Made by a program: the position numbers and the translations under genes. A DNA stretch of 64,000 nucleotides, from contig JANPZW010000008.1 in the NCBI GenBank assembly GCA_024707385.1, positions 558,001 through 622,000 on the forward strand, read 5' to 3'. Positions 57,601 to 64,000 of this stretch are shown here, piece by piece. The notes beneath the pieces are model-generated. The model made no database searches, had not been told where the DNA came from, and saw only the letters and a program-made list of their open reading frames with translations. This DNA comes from Cellvibrionaceae bacterium (GTDB taxonomy: Bacteria > Pseudomonadota > Gammaproteobacteria > Pseudomonadales > Cellvibrionaceae). The stretch's first letter is position 1. Each line of letters starts with the position of its first letter.

Positions 57601-59241
57601 GCTGGATGCGATGATCTCGACACCCTGATTGATGTCGATGGACCCCGCCGCTTCAAGTGTCAGGGTGCGATCGGTAAACCAGCCAAAGGTGTTGGCTATG
57701 GTGATATCACCAGCTTCGCCTAGGGTATCGGGACTGCCTACGGTGGAGACCACAACATTGGCGCTGGTCAGCGCCGTTTGCAGGGTGGTGATGTTCAACA
57801 CCGATGTTAAGTCGGCGGCGTTGGGAGCGAAGGGATCTCCCACAGAACCATCGCCGTCCAAATTGGCATCCACATTTGAACTGATCGTCAGATCAGTGGG
57901 GTCGAGTAAGAGGGTGCCCGTATTACCGTTTGCAGCAGTTAAATCGGCGGTGCCGGCAAAATTCAGATGGCGCTTGCCGGATACCTCCGCCTGTCCGCCG
58001 TCGCCGCTGGTATTTCCACCTTTGGCCTCAATGCTGCCACGGAAGCGGGTGGATTCATCGGCCCACACCACCACTTCACCGCCATCACCACCTTCGCGCG
58101 CATTGGCTTTTAATTCTGCGCCGGCGGCTACGTAGGTGACTGTGGCATTGTCGATCGTGCTGTCGCCGCCTTGAAAACCACCGCCGATATAAATTTCGCC
58201 ACCCCCGCTTGCGCCGGAAGCGTCGACAGCGGCGCCGTCGTAAACACCGACATGTCCGGCGGTGGCCACTATGCGCCCACCTTTGCCGCTGTCAGCGCTC
58301 GCGTCCAGAGAGCCGGCCACGGCGACCTGATCATCTTCACCGCCGCCGAGAAATATGCGACCTTCACGTTCCTCGATTGTCCGCGCCCGCAGTTCGCCGG
58401 TGTTGTTCACCACCGTTTCCATAACCTGTTCGAGACCCTTGGCGGTCATCACGATCATGCCGCCGTCGGCGATGATCGCCTGCTGATTCTCCACCAGCGC
58501 CCGCAGGGTGCCGTGATCGACCGTCACACCCACCAGGGAATCGCCGTTGAAATTGAGGCTGATCCTGTCGCCAGCGGCGAGAACGGCGCTGCCCAGATTG
58601 GCGCTGATCACGCCCTCATTGCGTACCTGATTGCCGAGCAGCGCGACGAATTTACCGTCGTCCACCTTGATCGTGCCCAGATTGATGATGCTCGCCTCAA
58701 CACCAGCGCGTTCAAAGGTGAATTTGCTGGCTAGGAAATCCTCATCGCTGATATCCAAGGTGCTGGCAACCAGGCCTGCGGTATTAACCTGCGAGTTCTT
58801 GCCGAACAACACCCCATTGGCATTGAGAATAAACACCTGACCATTCGCATTGAGCGCACCTTCGATCACCGACGTTTCGTGGCCGACCACCCGGTTGAGG
58901 ATTGCGGCGCTTGCGCTCGGCTGGGCGAAGTTGACGGTAGCGTCGCTGCCTACGGAAAAGCGCTGCCAGTTGACTGCAGCGCGGCTGCTGTCCTGAGTGA
59001 CTGTCAGTACAGTTCCGTCCTGCGCTATTTCGACCTGGCCGGCGGTGACTGTGGCGCCGGTCGGTAAAGTACCGGGATCTATTTCATGGGCGTAAAGCTG
59101 GGCACTCGACAGGGAGGCAATAGCGACCGCACCTATGACACCTGATGCGCGACCGCTTTTGGTCTTGGCGCGCGCAAATTCCGGGGCCAATATGAAATCG
59201 TTTCGGGTCGCACGCCAAATATGTCGATATATCCTGTTCAT
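45622..59241 (-). CDS. Giant filamentous-haemagglutinin-type TpsA adhesin
   Basis: 4539 residues from the ATG at 59241 (MNRIYRHIWRATRNDF), an extended ESPR-type signal peptide; a start five codons earlier is possible. The TPS domain (about 60-300) includes NGQVFILNANGVLFG and GLVASTLDISDEDFLASKF, needed for recognition by TpsB. The centre (about 430-3350) is an unbroken series of Gly/Asn/Thr-rich beta-helix repeats. About 3370-4420 holds twelve YDG-type repeats (KVYDGTATATL, RVYDGTRTLP and others). The end is acidic with no cleavage or toxin domain, and no cysteines are evident in long stretches. It is likely secreted to the cell surface by TpsB for adhesion or biofilm. No frameshift is seen in 13.6 kb. 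Confidence 0.9.
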   Translation of the reverse strand: MNRIYRHIWRATRNDFILAPEFARAKTKSGRASGVIGAVAIASLSSAQLYAHEIDPGTLPTGATVTAGQVEIAQDGTVLTVTQDSSRAAVNWQRFSVGSDATVNFAQPSASAAILNRVVGHETSVIEGALNANGQVFILNANGVLFGKNSQVNTAGLVASTLDISDEDFLASKFTFERAGVEASIINLGTIKVDDGKFVALLGNQVRNEGVISANLGSAVLAAGDRISLNFNGDSLVGVTVDHGTLRALVENQQAIIADGGMIVMTAKGLEQVMETVVNNTGELRARTIEEREGRIFLGGGEDDQVAVAGSLDASADSGKGGRIVATAGHVGVYDGAAVDASGASGGGEIYIGGGFQGGDSTIDNATVTYVAAGAELKANAREGGDGGEVVVWADESTRFRGSIEAKGGNTSGDGGQAEVSGKRHLNFAGTADLTAANGNTGTLLLDPTDLTISSNVDANLDGDGSVGDPFAPNAADLTSVLNITTLQTALTSANVVVSTVGSPDTLGEAGDITIANTFGWFTDRTLTLEAAGSIDINQGVEIIASSGNLVLNAADSITQNSTGNTSRLRIAGTTSLNATSGSIALASQANEFTGTVSASAGDAITLTNNRNLALGDVVAGGLVDISTTATSNGNISNTGATSFAAHSATITSGGSGFITLGNIADGVNFTDITSLGGTVNLTGLGALGFGEISTSARQDTGVTSGGVRIAAAGDITASDIITEGQDNIDGSGAAAGNVTITTSNGSISIGDISANGGQGRGAVGGGGGSVILQTSGGSGTISVGEIDTSGGGNVLVSGIGFNGGNAGNVRIQSNNDQTITLNGDINSAGGAGGGGNPTGLGGNINVIGAAVITNNRTVSSGATAGTITFASTIDSDGTPRDLTVTAGEGNALFEGVLGGTSALGAFTVQSKNTTIRRDITADRGVSVSSNINPSSVTTIGYSDSDSPVTINTEGDNGAISFVGQVNVQDHLTLTRGTGNISFSSNVLGQNGTHNLTVNGTGGGDLSFANGIAQMGNISLSTLKNLELRGTVSAQSLVYTDTGTGTASFQQVSGGDNQTYSESGGFVVRTAGNITIATAISAGTNVGGAPITAESTAGSLGISVNLNSNNGAISLTGVGVSHSVDRTINAGSGTVLVDGGGSTILLDGTLVTSNADSFNSVAGPAVLLRDASNITVRGVSAVNGTLQIGTPGGAPDVTGSVLQVYQHNVGLNIKTFAANTDNLITLDSSFNNIANLGAITLDGSLSVRDEVDGLTLLEDLLATQITIFSGYGTLALGDNDVTATQGPIELRGAGIAQGAGSTVDATDSTMVVWAAAPNGAAGSINLAGSLITTSDNATAVHVHYAYPVTIGNITTGAAGGILIGNDNADLGVLTQTTGTAITTSNLRVIGRDAINLNGDNEIDTLSGVVNFGGFTLNDISGGLQLTGDIGGWFGNADGAVNITTAGGALDLNARTIVGRNISLRGEGVVSSTAGGAIHGGHGTILIDAGGGEIDLAGLPMGTNNNSATAVQLINAGEDVVLGLINAPDGTVVLGGAGADSIRGDITQGNTITATTLRGNTTGAVTLTGNNVIGTLADFTAGGAFNLLDSTSGLIIAGNVTTTPDTNPGQSYVPRPVAITSFGGEMNLTGSVEGDGVSLTANNGFGIGSIALTGNVQGHAGGIALVAQGTSINQTAGILSTSGALSGSAVTGVNLARDNELGALGPFSVSGSGDFTVNDATGGLQLAGNISVNNGLTTITTAGGALDLDEFDISTSGNVLLTGDGITQAADSLVNATAGTLLLDAQGEDVDMAGGLATNNNSADAVVVRDADTVALGSVTALSGNLTIGVAGDVTGAVTQTTGTSLDVDGLVVNTAGAVDLSNATNRLNSLNSIVTLGDFALSDSAGGLVLEDHVQAGSGSTPGGVTIRTAKGNQAGGNLTLADFNITAFGDVTLQGQGISSSAASTINANSGAISLIGNDGVDSANGAIALQGTVTTTNNTADAVRITRGTSLSFASITTGATGTTTFGAVGADALSGTVTQTGALVTGTLTGNSAQTTLAHADNTITNLGPYTASGAFELVDSQGGLSLSGDVQTGGTTIITTPGLLSLGLFDLLAVGSPLTLTANGIVQNATGGTSAVQAGTTLLQGGTGVVELNSATNDFTGVVTLRGTGAHVQVRDTNNLTLTALTGQIGSNTGVSAIAGNTLVLANEDLNTGTGDIYMQSEGGNLTTTGTLTTSTGAIGLHAAETLTVNHAITADGGDVVLTGGNIEHNDQDVTTTGAGTISAMATGGGQSANTGRINMVDGTQYTSGSGAIALDAAADARVSRIATTGDVYISSSGGRVLDVLIAETANISANQLTLAGDTGIGLVNDALDLDVAVLRATGNTGGIYANNEGSLQLGDSGGSITTTGAGDIVLHAGGAISLANNLTTADGNIDLQAAGAVSRANNASVQVTASALAVTTLADAGAAIDLGSTTNTVDSVSLRSLSSDSSAPASGDIRFASATSFSVAGVETQGDLVLDADSTVGQTGAIVSAGLGLTGAGTFDLTHAANEIQRFASDATGDVDLTVATDLQLGTVNPTGVTTGGADLTLIALSFDADGNTIDTRSSTAGGAGGNVSITTTGDLSVAGIDTSGGDAAASSGLGGGAAGDITLTAGDSLSITDDLLAQGGAGDGAGAAGAAGSLVATAPAIRFAGGNVVAGSQTYSGAMTLAADTSLTALNTDIELDGTVDGAFQLTAAAGTGAITLGQAVGGTTALAEIDLSAAEIRLNGGGIATSGEQTYTGAITVGADTDMVGGDLTLDGTIDSSDTAGASDQHDLRIRSTSTAGINIAHAIGGTHRLGALRIESAGVVTQGGSAPITVARLAIKSAGNATLENAGNDVDVLAALLEGNAALSFVDADGVEIGTVATGSLQIIGISDDNGSSNVRLVVGGLLTQAVNSPITIGGNLTLDSTAFDAGHVNLRNTATNGTELNNSLIAGDFNLDSSGDVTQTVDANGPNADAFLQVGGDFNLTGQGEFDAGNSVDNFVGGGSAFASGNTVQLFGVVTLSMDNGDLVATATDGTNTSSATISANDLAAGITVISSDGGQNISPVTDAQAIDLGGMNNIGGSVQITTRGTYSVSAAVATGILQDGALDLASASFVVRPSASNANSTISGAGRLDLSDPGNLFSGIVALSAVGMEAHLRSASDLVLGPVRAAQTVIELDGATSQHTITQQAGTRIVTDSLLLRNAGDTTLNSDNQIATLAASLNGDLLLTNNRSLTVGEVAGVAGITTTNSDVILQTTTGDIVLAEQIAVPDDADITLVSAGNFINQAGADALQIGSGQSTGVWRVWSSTPASDVLDGLRPDFKHYNADVTSTDISNISGNGLLYRYAPLLDVTLTGSVEKVYDASAAATLTQDNFVITGLLAGDQVELSTAAQYDDKNVSDSKLVTTIGLDIESASAMDGGGEIRVYGYQLNPVSLTDGEVSANIGAITPATISAVTGITAADKVYDGTATATLQTGGAAFTGMFSGDQLAIANAGGQFASVNANANPQTVTISGVTLTGTDANNYVLADTTATTSATISPFAVDLTGARVYNGTRQVASGDLQLGALVGTETLTLTGSGVLADKHVGDGKTLTDVSGLTLQNGTGLASNYTFTGGTHSVDITPASLVLTTTAVNRTYNGTLAAAGTAAATGGTQVFTGDSLSGGTFAFTNANAGTGKTVNVSGVTVNDGNGGANYQVSYTANTNSVITPAALTVSTSNVVKTYDGTAAAQGSAVVTQGTLYTNASNGNVQDSLTGGTFTFADVNAGSNKTVTVSGVTLNDGNSGGNYQITYASNTTSTINRYVVDLTGTRVYDGTWSFDADALTLGDLIGDETLLLSGTGEVANRNVSSNQALDSSGLALANGENGGLASNYTLTGGTHRVAITPASLTVQVTVDDKVYDGTRTGTIASYNLEGLMGDETLTVSQSLGGSTLFSDKNAGADKAVTVTGITLSDGSGLVGNYVFDVTTLATTADITRKDISVVGLVAFDKVYDGTTAVRINAENAQLIGGVTGDEVGIDALTARFADKNVGANKAVLGDALTLNGADAGNYQLELPDDLTASITPRTLIVNAVGSDKVYDGNTAATVAVTDNRVNGDQLNINYQANFLDANAGLNKYINVAGIQLSGADAGNYVSNDAVGAFANVSRRAVQVSAVTGATRVYDGTRTLPADLLTVSNLVQGDSLNLGGNALAGANAGQQGLNLAGITLDNANYTVTGGSATGSVLITPRTLTITGTSIATRAYDGTRNAVVNTGTLSGFVGEERLDVSATGQFDNASAGTRTATATYVLGDGANGGLAGNYILADTTHSGVITPRELTIDGTSVNNKLFDGNRSARVNLGQLQGLVAGENLSVTGAGEFDSAAIGQRLATVEYTLRNGTGLASNYVLGDTTHSAQILSLPELEALVANLGQAQIHIARATMPNPTTADTFIPAQTLGNVVNAPPGLGLPAAAQDLLLVSAATGEPLGGAVTLTEARRMLAPADGDEEQDDEREVRVPVSRNSLADIVNGGVRLPAGVEQQLFVIEK
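46100..49150 (-). repeat. Twelve YDG repeats within the TpsA gene
   Basis: Each unit begins with K/R-x-Y-D/N-G (or one YDA and one FDG variant), followed by GTxxA and ends with a GDxxxL segment; spacing is about 75-95 residues. First unit near 49126 (KVYDASAAATL) and last near 46227 (KLFDGNRSARV). YDG modules are beta-sandwich domains of TpsA-type adhesins. Copies are diverged at DNA level, so recombination between them is limited. Confidence 0.85.
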
Positions 59242-59433
59242 AGCTTCACCGCTCAAAATTATTTTTCAAAGTCTAAGCAGTGGTGAATGTTGCAAGGCGT
59301 CAAAAAGCGCAGGTCATTACTAAGAAAACGCAAAACGAAGCGGGAGGAGGGGAGTAAGTTAGACGTTTTGGCGCCCAAACCAGCCCGCACAGTGGGAGCG
59401 AAAAAACGGCGGATCCGGTGTCGGTCGAATTGA
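59242..59433 (-). promoter_or_regulatory. Upstream region of the tpsA-tpsB operon
   Basis: 192 bp between the AraC-family gene and tpsA, both minus strand. It must contain the tpsA ribosome-binding site (GGTGAAG before ATG) and may contain its promoter and AraC-type half sites. I could not identify a convincing -35/-10 pair or direct repeats. Confidence 0.4.
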
Positions 59434-60354
59434 TTAAAGTTGGCTGTGCTTTTTTAAAGTGCCTGACGGCGTTTCGCCAAACCGCGCCTGATAGTAGCGG
59501 GTAAAGAGAGATGATGAACCGAAGCCACAGGAAACGGCGACCTCCATTACGGAGCATTGACCGCGCAATAAACGATCACGTGCTGCCTGTAATCGGTGTT
59601 CGCGCACCCACACCATGGGTGAGCAACCAAAACGCTCTTGAAATGCATATTGCAGTCCGCGTGCGGATATGCCGCTTAAGTTCTCGATATCGGCTAGTGC
59701 AATGGGCAGGTGCAGGCGCGCCAATAGTTTATTGCATAACTCATCAATGAGTTGGTATTTGAAAGAATGTCCCTGGTGCTGGATTGTCTTGTCTGGCAGA
59801 TTATATGAGTGTAACAAAAGCACCACCTGCCGATAAATAAGCTCGTCCATCCGGATGGCTGCAAGAACTGCGCTATCCCACTGATGAGAATCTATGATTA
59901 AAAACAATGCGCGGAAAATTTCGATATAGTCAGTTTCATTCGAGTTTATAGGAATGTCGGACAAATGATGCAAGCGACACCCGGGTGAATCATCGACTGC
60001 ATCCGGCATAGACATCTCATGCGCAGTGCGTAGTAAGCGGCTCTTACTCATTTGGATTAACGCGTTTTCCGGTGCAAGCAAAAAACTGCCTATGGCTCCG
60101 GCAGGCAAATATCGAGCAAATGTTGATCGGACAACGGGCAAAGAAAGCGAGACGACGGTGGCGTCCGCCTGATGAATCTCAATCAGACCGCTGCCACGTC
60201 CTATGATAGCGAGTTGGGGAAGATGTATAGAAGGTCGGTTACTATTTGACTTAGGAGCATCCGACACTTGATGTTGATCGGGCAGCTGATCACTGCGCTG
60301 TAACGGTATCGTAAAGGAGTTATGAAGCAAGCAGTCAAGTGGTGATAAATGCAC
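59434..60354 (-). CDS. AraC/XylS family transcriptional regulator
   Basis: 306 residues from a GTG at 60354. The C-terminal 100 residues form the double helix-turn-helix: first ALADIENLSGISARGLQYAF (about 204-223), second CSVMEVAVSCGFGSSSLFTR (about 261-280), then YYQARFGETPSGTLKK, matching the AraC signature of GFxxxSxFxRxFxxxxGxxP. The N-terminal domain (about 20-180) resembles AraC-type ligand-binding domains of aromatic-degradation regulators, though the ligand is unknown. It sits upstream of tpsA on the same strand, so control of the adhesin operon is likely. Confidence 0.85.
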   Translation of the reverse strand: MHLSPLDCLLHNSFTIPLQRSDQLPDQHQVSDAPKSNSNRPSIHLPQLAIIGRGSGLIEIHQADATVVSLSLPVVRSTFARYLPAGAIGSFLLAPENALIQMSKSRLLRTAHEMSMPDAVDDSPGCRLHHLSDIPINSNETDYIEIFRALFLIIDSHQWDSAVLAAIRMDELIYRQVVLLLHSYNLPDKTIQHQGHSFKYQLIDELCNKLLARLHLPIALADIENLSGISARGLQYAFQERFGCSPMVWVREHRLQAARDRLLRGQCSVMEVAVSCGFGSSSLFTRYYQARFGETPSGTLKKHSQL

Positions 60355-60601
60355 GTGATACGCAACTACAGGAGTTTATTTTATGCTCAACAGTTCTAGC
60401 TCGGAAGCGTAGGCACCATGTTATTACGTGGAGAAGGTGCAGTGAATAACAACGATATACAATATGCTCATGAGTGGCGCGGCCGTTTATTACGAATGAT
60501 GCTTTCGTTGGTTTATGGGGGATCCCGAAACCGTCGTTTCGAAACCCTGATGCATTCGTCACTGCGCAGGACTTCGATGCTTCATCTAAAGCGTTTTGGG
60601 G

Positions 60602-62134
60602 TTATTTTTTCTGGAATCGGCACGCCTGATTACCCGGCGTGAGTTGCTCTTGAACCGCATCGCGCAACTCGTTGGTAAACGCGGAGCTAGTGGCGTACGA
60701 CCAGATACTGTCCGAGCTGCCGTAACGGGCACGTTTTGCGGCTTTTATCGCCATAAATGCAAAAACGCCGACACCAATCAATGCGGTCGCTTCCACCGTG
60801 AGCGTGGCGCTGCTGGTGTGAAGCCAAATTCCGGTACCTGGGAAACACAATCCTGCTATGCCCGTGAACACCACAGCCGCGCAGGCGCCAGCACACAGCC
60901 AGAGCAAATGTATGAGTGCACGTGCTGCCCTGAGCCAAACGACCAGGCAATTGCGGCGAGAAATATTAAGTAATAACTCCAAAGATAGCTGCCGTTTGGA
61001 TCGCTCGAAAAGACGGCCCACCATTTTCCGATTACTATGGACGCAATCACGCCCGCAACGCTACCCCAACAGCCACCCACTGTAAGGGCCGCCAATATCT
61101 TTGTGTTGAGCGGCTGTGTTGTCGAAATATTGTTCGGCGTTGTCGGCGACGGCGAGACTCTATCCACAAAAGATTGCCGCTATAAAAAAGGTAAGCGCCT
61201 CCCAGCCCTAGCGCGAAATATACCCAGCGTACCCAGGAGCCCCCATAGCTGCCAAAGTGCAGGGCAAAAAACGTATTGAGAATATCCGTCCACTCGTCCT
61301 CGAAGCCGGGCAGATATTCCAGGCTCGTGGCCTAGCCGGTATAAGGGTCGAAGGTGACAAAGCCACGATTGGCACCGCGAACCATATGCGCAGAATTTTC
61401 ACCGGCGATACGCGCGCTGGCGTTGGTGTCACTCAATCGGCCATATTGAATTTCCCTCGGTGTAAATTCCGGAGAAATTTCACGGACACGCGCCACCAGC
61501 TCCGCTGGCATTAATAAATTCTCGACGTGACTTGCACCGGGTTGCCCGCCGACCGAGCGTTCAAACAGCGGTCGATCGCCATAAACCCCTTTCTGCTGAG
61601 CGTCATAAAACTGATCGTGGAACGCAAAGACGATGACGGCTAGGGTAATTACGATGTGAAAAGGCAAGCTGGTGATGCCTATGACGTTGTGCGTATCGAG
61701 CCAGAACCGCTTGAGATTTTTACCCTGGCGAACTGCAAAAAAATCTTTGACTAGGGTAGGTAGCAATAATATGACGCCGGAAAATAATGCGAGTGCGTAA
61801 AGCGCTGAAACCGCGCCCATCACGTAAACACCAAAGTGGTGATGCCCGTTGCCGGAAATACCGGCAGTTTGGTGCAGTAAATCAATTAAATTTGCCATTC
61901 GCGAGGGTTCGCGCTGGGCCACAATTATTTGCTGATCTGCATCCAGCAATGAGTATGATACTCGCCGCGATCTATCCAACTGATCGGCGCCAGGGTATTT
62001 TCATGCTCGGCAAGATGTACCGTAAAACCTTTTTGGTTTCCGGCCTGGCCTGTTGCTGCTGATGGATCACCGGCAACTTGTTCATGAATCCTGGCTGTGT
62101 CCACGATAGTGTCGGAAGACGAACTTACCTCCAT
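60602..62134 (-). pseudogene. PepSY-associated transmembrane protein, truncated and frameshifted
   Basis: Pieces in several frames make one protein: IHEQVAGDPSAATGQAGNQK (62134-61970), then HFGVYVMGAVSALYALALFS and FWLDTHNVIGITSLPFHIVI (61979-61332), YLPGFEDEWTDILNTFF, YSGNLLWIESRRRR and ILAALTVGGCWGSVAGVIAS (61167-60856), ending RDAVQEQLTPGNQ (60602). Motifs FWLDTHNVIG and LLWIESRR are those of PepSY-associated membrane proteins that accompany TonB-dependent siderophore receptors. Joins fall near 61975, 61337, 61185 and 60950, at least two in homopolymers. The usual N-terminal membrane helix is missing, so it may be truly truncated. It would act in ferric-siderophore reduction or uptake. Confidence 0.65.
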
Positions 62135-62359
62135 ACTTATCCAAGTAAATTTTTTGTACTTAGAGTGATATCTATTTTGTCATGTAACAACAGCGGACGA
62201 TTCACGCCATGTAAATCGCTGTGGTTTATATGGAATCATCACAATCCAGGCGCTCCTGCAATTTGCTGCACGCATCGGCGAAACTTTTCGCGTTTTGCAC
62301 TCATTGGCCAGTTAGCCGGCGTGTCTTGCTTTGGCGCAGAAGCAGAACGTATTTTTCTT

Positions 62360-62388
62360 GCTGTCATAGCGACAACCGCTATGACAGC
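62360..62388. repeat. Perfect 12-bp inverted repeat
   Basis: GCTGTCATAGCG (62360-62371) and CGCTATGACAGC (62377-62388), 5-base loop, 19 bp downstream of the lipoprotein stop codon. Its position fits a transcription terminator of the minus-strand gene, but there is no T run on that side (A-rich instead), so a Rho-dependent or bidirectional function is possible. Confidence 0.55.
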
Positions 62389-62406
62389 CTTGATGCTAAG
62401 TGATGA

Positions 62407-63738
62407 TTAATGATGGTTATGACCGTCTTCTTCCTCAGTGCTGCCCACCCACAAAATCAAACCAGGAGCGAAGTCCAGGGAAATGGTTTTATCCGCATCA
62501 AGTTTCCAATCGTGAATATCTACCACGCGTATTTCCTGAGCACCAACATCTGCCACATACGCTGTTTTGCCATTACCGGAAACGGTCAGTCGGAAAGTTT
62601 GGCCACTGGCTTCAGTCGCTGCGGTTACCTGCAAGCGTGTACCTATGACAGTCCAGGCTTCGGTATCAAAAGCCGTCAGACCACCTTCAGTATCCAGTAT
62701 CAGGAATAATTCACCGTCTTTCGCAAAGGCATAGGCTCTGGGAGTTTTGTCATACGCAATAGGTGCAATGGTTTCTAACAGCGGATTGATGGCGAAGAGC
62801 GATATTGGGTCGGTGCTACTGTTGCGGCCGGCACCGACAAAATTGATGCTGTTTATGTCGCTAAATATCGAGCTGATGCGCGTACTGTTGGTAATTTTGT
62901 GTGCGTGGAAATGATCGCCATGAGCTTCTACGAATAACACACCATCTCCGCAGCCAAAGGCAATATAGCCGCTATTCTGCGCGCTGCCGTGCAGTTGCGG
63001 GCAAGCATATTCCGGTTGGTCAAACAATGTCTCGGCGTGGAAGTGATCACCATCGCGCTCGCTGACTAGGATTTGAGTGGGACCGGGTTCTTCTGGCAGG
63101 CGTACCGTTGAAACCAGGTAATCACCCCAAGCTTGGGCGGCACCGTGTTGGCGAATTGAGTCGTGATGGGTAGCCAGCACGGTGCCAGCAGCAATGCCGG
63201 TATCGGTCATCAAATGAATTTCCGCAGGCACGCTGCCTTCAATGCCGTCAAAGAAAATAACGGTTTTATCGGCATGGATAGTGACGTGCGCGGGCCGGGC
63301 ACCAACGAGTTCAAGGCCTAATACTTGAGGGTCATCCAAATACAGGTGGCCGTGGCCACCGTGATCTTCCCATTCAACGCCGCTATCGATGAAATTCACC
63401 ACACCGTTATCGCCGCCCTGCACCGCAATTGCATAACGTTTGTTGGTGGTGGCGTAGAGCCCGGTTACCACAGACTCCACATGTAAATCGGCAATGGCTT
63501 CCTTTTCAGCCAAATCGAATACCACTATGTGATCATGGTGGCCGGGTTTGGTGACAAGCAAGCGCGCACCACTTTCGCTAAGTCCTGGCTCTGGGGTTGG
63601 AATAACGGGCGTGGGGTTTGGAACTGGGTCCCGTTCGACAATATTGGTTTTACTATTGCTGTCACAAGCGCCCAGGATGCTCGCCAGAATGATCGGAAAA
63701 ACATACTTTCCTATATTGCCCACTGCTAGTGTCTTCAT
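62407..63738 (-). CDS. AztD-like beta-propeller lipoprotein, probable metal chaperone
   Basis: 443 residues with a perfect lipobox (ILASILGAC, Cys about 25), a Pro-rich linker (about 38-52) and a seven-bladed-propeller-type body. Histidine-rich loops are striking: PGHHDHIVVFDL (about 65-76), DHGGHGHLYLDD (about 125-136), DGDHFHAE, GDHFHAHK and the tail DGHNHH. These features resemble AztD-type periplasmic zinc chaperones, which pass zinc to an ABC transporter. It lies downstream of a TonB-dependent receptor gene (39-bp gap), consistent with zinc or other divalent metal uptake. The metal and partner are inferred. Confidence 0.75.
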   Translation of the reverse strand: MKTLAVGNIGKYVFPIILASILGACDSNSKTNIVERDPVPNPTPVIPTPEPGLSESGARLLVTKPGHHDHIVVFDLAEKEAIADLHVESVVTGLYATTNKRYAIAVQGGDNGVVNFIDSGVEWEDHGGHGHLYLDDPQVLGLELVGARPAHVTIHADKTVIFFDGIEGSVPAEIHLMTDTGIAAGTVLATHHDSIRQHGAAQAWGDYLVSTVRLPEEPGPTQILVSERDGDHFHAETLFDQPEYACPQLHGSAQNSGYIAFGCGDGVLFVEAHGDHFHAHKITNSTRISSIFSDINSINFVGAGRNSSTDPISLFAINPLLETIAPIAYDKTPRAYAFAKDGELFLILDTEGGLTAFDTEAWTVIGTRLQVTAATEASGQTFRLTVSGNGKTAYVADVGAQEIRVVDIHDWKLDADKTISLDFAPGLILWVGSTEEEDGHNHH

Positions 63739-63776
63739 GGTTTCACCTTCGGTAGTAAATGATGGTCATTAGAAAA

Positions 63777-64000
63777 TTAAAAACTCCCGCTGATGCCTAC
63801 AGCAAAGGAGCGGCTTGGTAATGGGGCTTTATCTTTTAGGAAGGAGGAATGCACGCGTGCATATTCGTCGGTCAGATTCTGTCCCTTGAGATAAACCGTT
63901 GTTCCAGGAATCCAATGGTCAAAGCCATAGCTCACCTGCAAATCCAACAAGGTATAGCCAGCGGTTAGTGCTTCCAGTGCAGCCACATCTTCTTGCTTGA
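63777..64000 (-). CDS. TonB-dependent receptor, C-terminal end (partial)
   Basis: The frame enters from beyond position 64000 and gives the last 74 residues. LLDLQVSYGF, then VYLKGQNLTDEYARVHSSFL and the end PLPSRSFAVGISGSF are those of TonB-dependent receptor barrels: an NLTDE/NLxD strand and a final Phe for barrel assembly. It is upstream of the AztD-like gene on the same strand. The plug domain and TonB box are outside the window, so the ligand cannot be assigned directly. Confidence 0.8.
   Translation of the reverse strand, partial: KQEDVAALEALTAGYTLLDLQVSYGFDHWIPGTTVYLKGQNLTDEYARVHSSFLKDKAPLPSRSFAVGISGSF

Noticed and set aside
46180..58734. Long open frames on the plus strand opposite tpsA (for example 46180-47541, 48445-49758, 49894-51186).
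   Set aside because: They are antisense by-products of the GC-rich, repetitive tpsA codon pattern; no signals for translation and no recognisable domains.
1..64000. tRNA, rRNA or attachment sites marking the ICE ends.
   Set aside because: None could be recognised by reading; a tRNA search program would be needed to exclude them fully.

Overview
The window looks like a gammaproteobacterial chromosome (inferred from Pseudomonas/Xanthomonas-type ICE genes, a two-partner secretion locus and TonB-linked genes; no rRNA, tRNA or other taxonomic marker is present). An integrative-conjugative-element (ICE) backbone is interrupted by a large accessory region, followed by envelope genes that look chromosomal.

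Layout. 0.3-1.3 kb: a ParD-like antitoxin / zeta-type kinase toxin pair behind a palindromic operator. 1.5-7.1 kb: an ICE module (RadC-like protein, DUF3275 protein, DUF6094-type methyltransferase, unknown protein, SNF2-like helicase). Four of these genes have structured 5' leaders that I identify as radC-type RNA motifs. 7.2-42 kb: an accessory region of lower GC by eye. It holds, on the minus strand, a five-gene cluster of four Sec-exported proteins plus a cytosolic SUKH immunity protein, including a stand-alone LHH nuclease next to a protein with a pre-toxin-like module; a tandem putative effector / lipoprotein-immunity locus; several secreted proteins of unknown role; two copies of one IS3-family element; a truncated integrase; the tail of a large helicase/nuclease-like protein; a membrane/secreted pair sharing one motif; a 1053-residue M6-type metalloprotease; a DUF4393 (Abi-alpha-like) membrane protein; a DUF4430 protein; an FG-GAP protein with haem-type motifs; and a DUF488 two-gene unit. 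40.8-41.9 kb is an abnormal homopolymer-rich stretch that probably is not real DNA. 42.1-43.7 kb: two more ICE-type genes (SprT-like, TIGR03761 family). 43.9-60.4 kb: an AraC regulator, a 4539-residue TpsA adhesin with twelve YDG repeats, and its TpsB partner. 60.6-64 kb: a decayed PepSY-type membrane protein, an AztD-like lipoprotein, and the 3' end of a TonB-dependent receptor.

Themes. The accessory region is dominated by interbacterial conflict (secreted nuclease plus immunity, membrane effector plus lipoprotein immunity, duplicated immunity) and remnants of phage or plasmid defence (helicase tail, NYN protein, DUF4393). IS insertion and deletion have reshaped it.

Data quality. At least a dozen apparent frameshifts can be repaired by one base, most of them in short homopolymers. 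The two IS copies differ only by three such indels in complementary places, so neither encodes an intact transposase but their consensus does. I treat most frameshifted genes as probably intact in the organism and say so in each entry.
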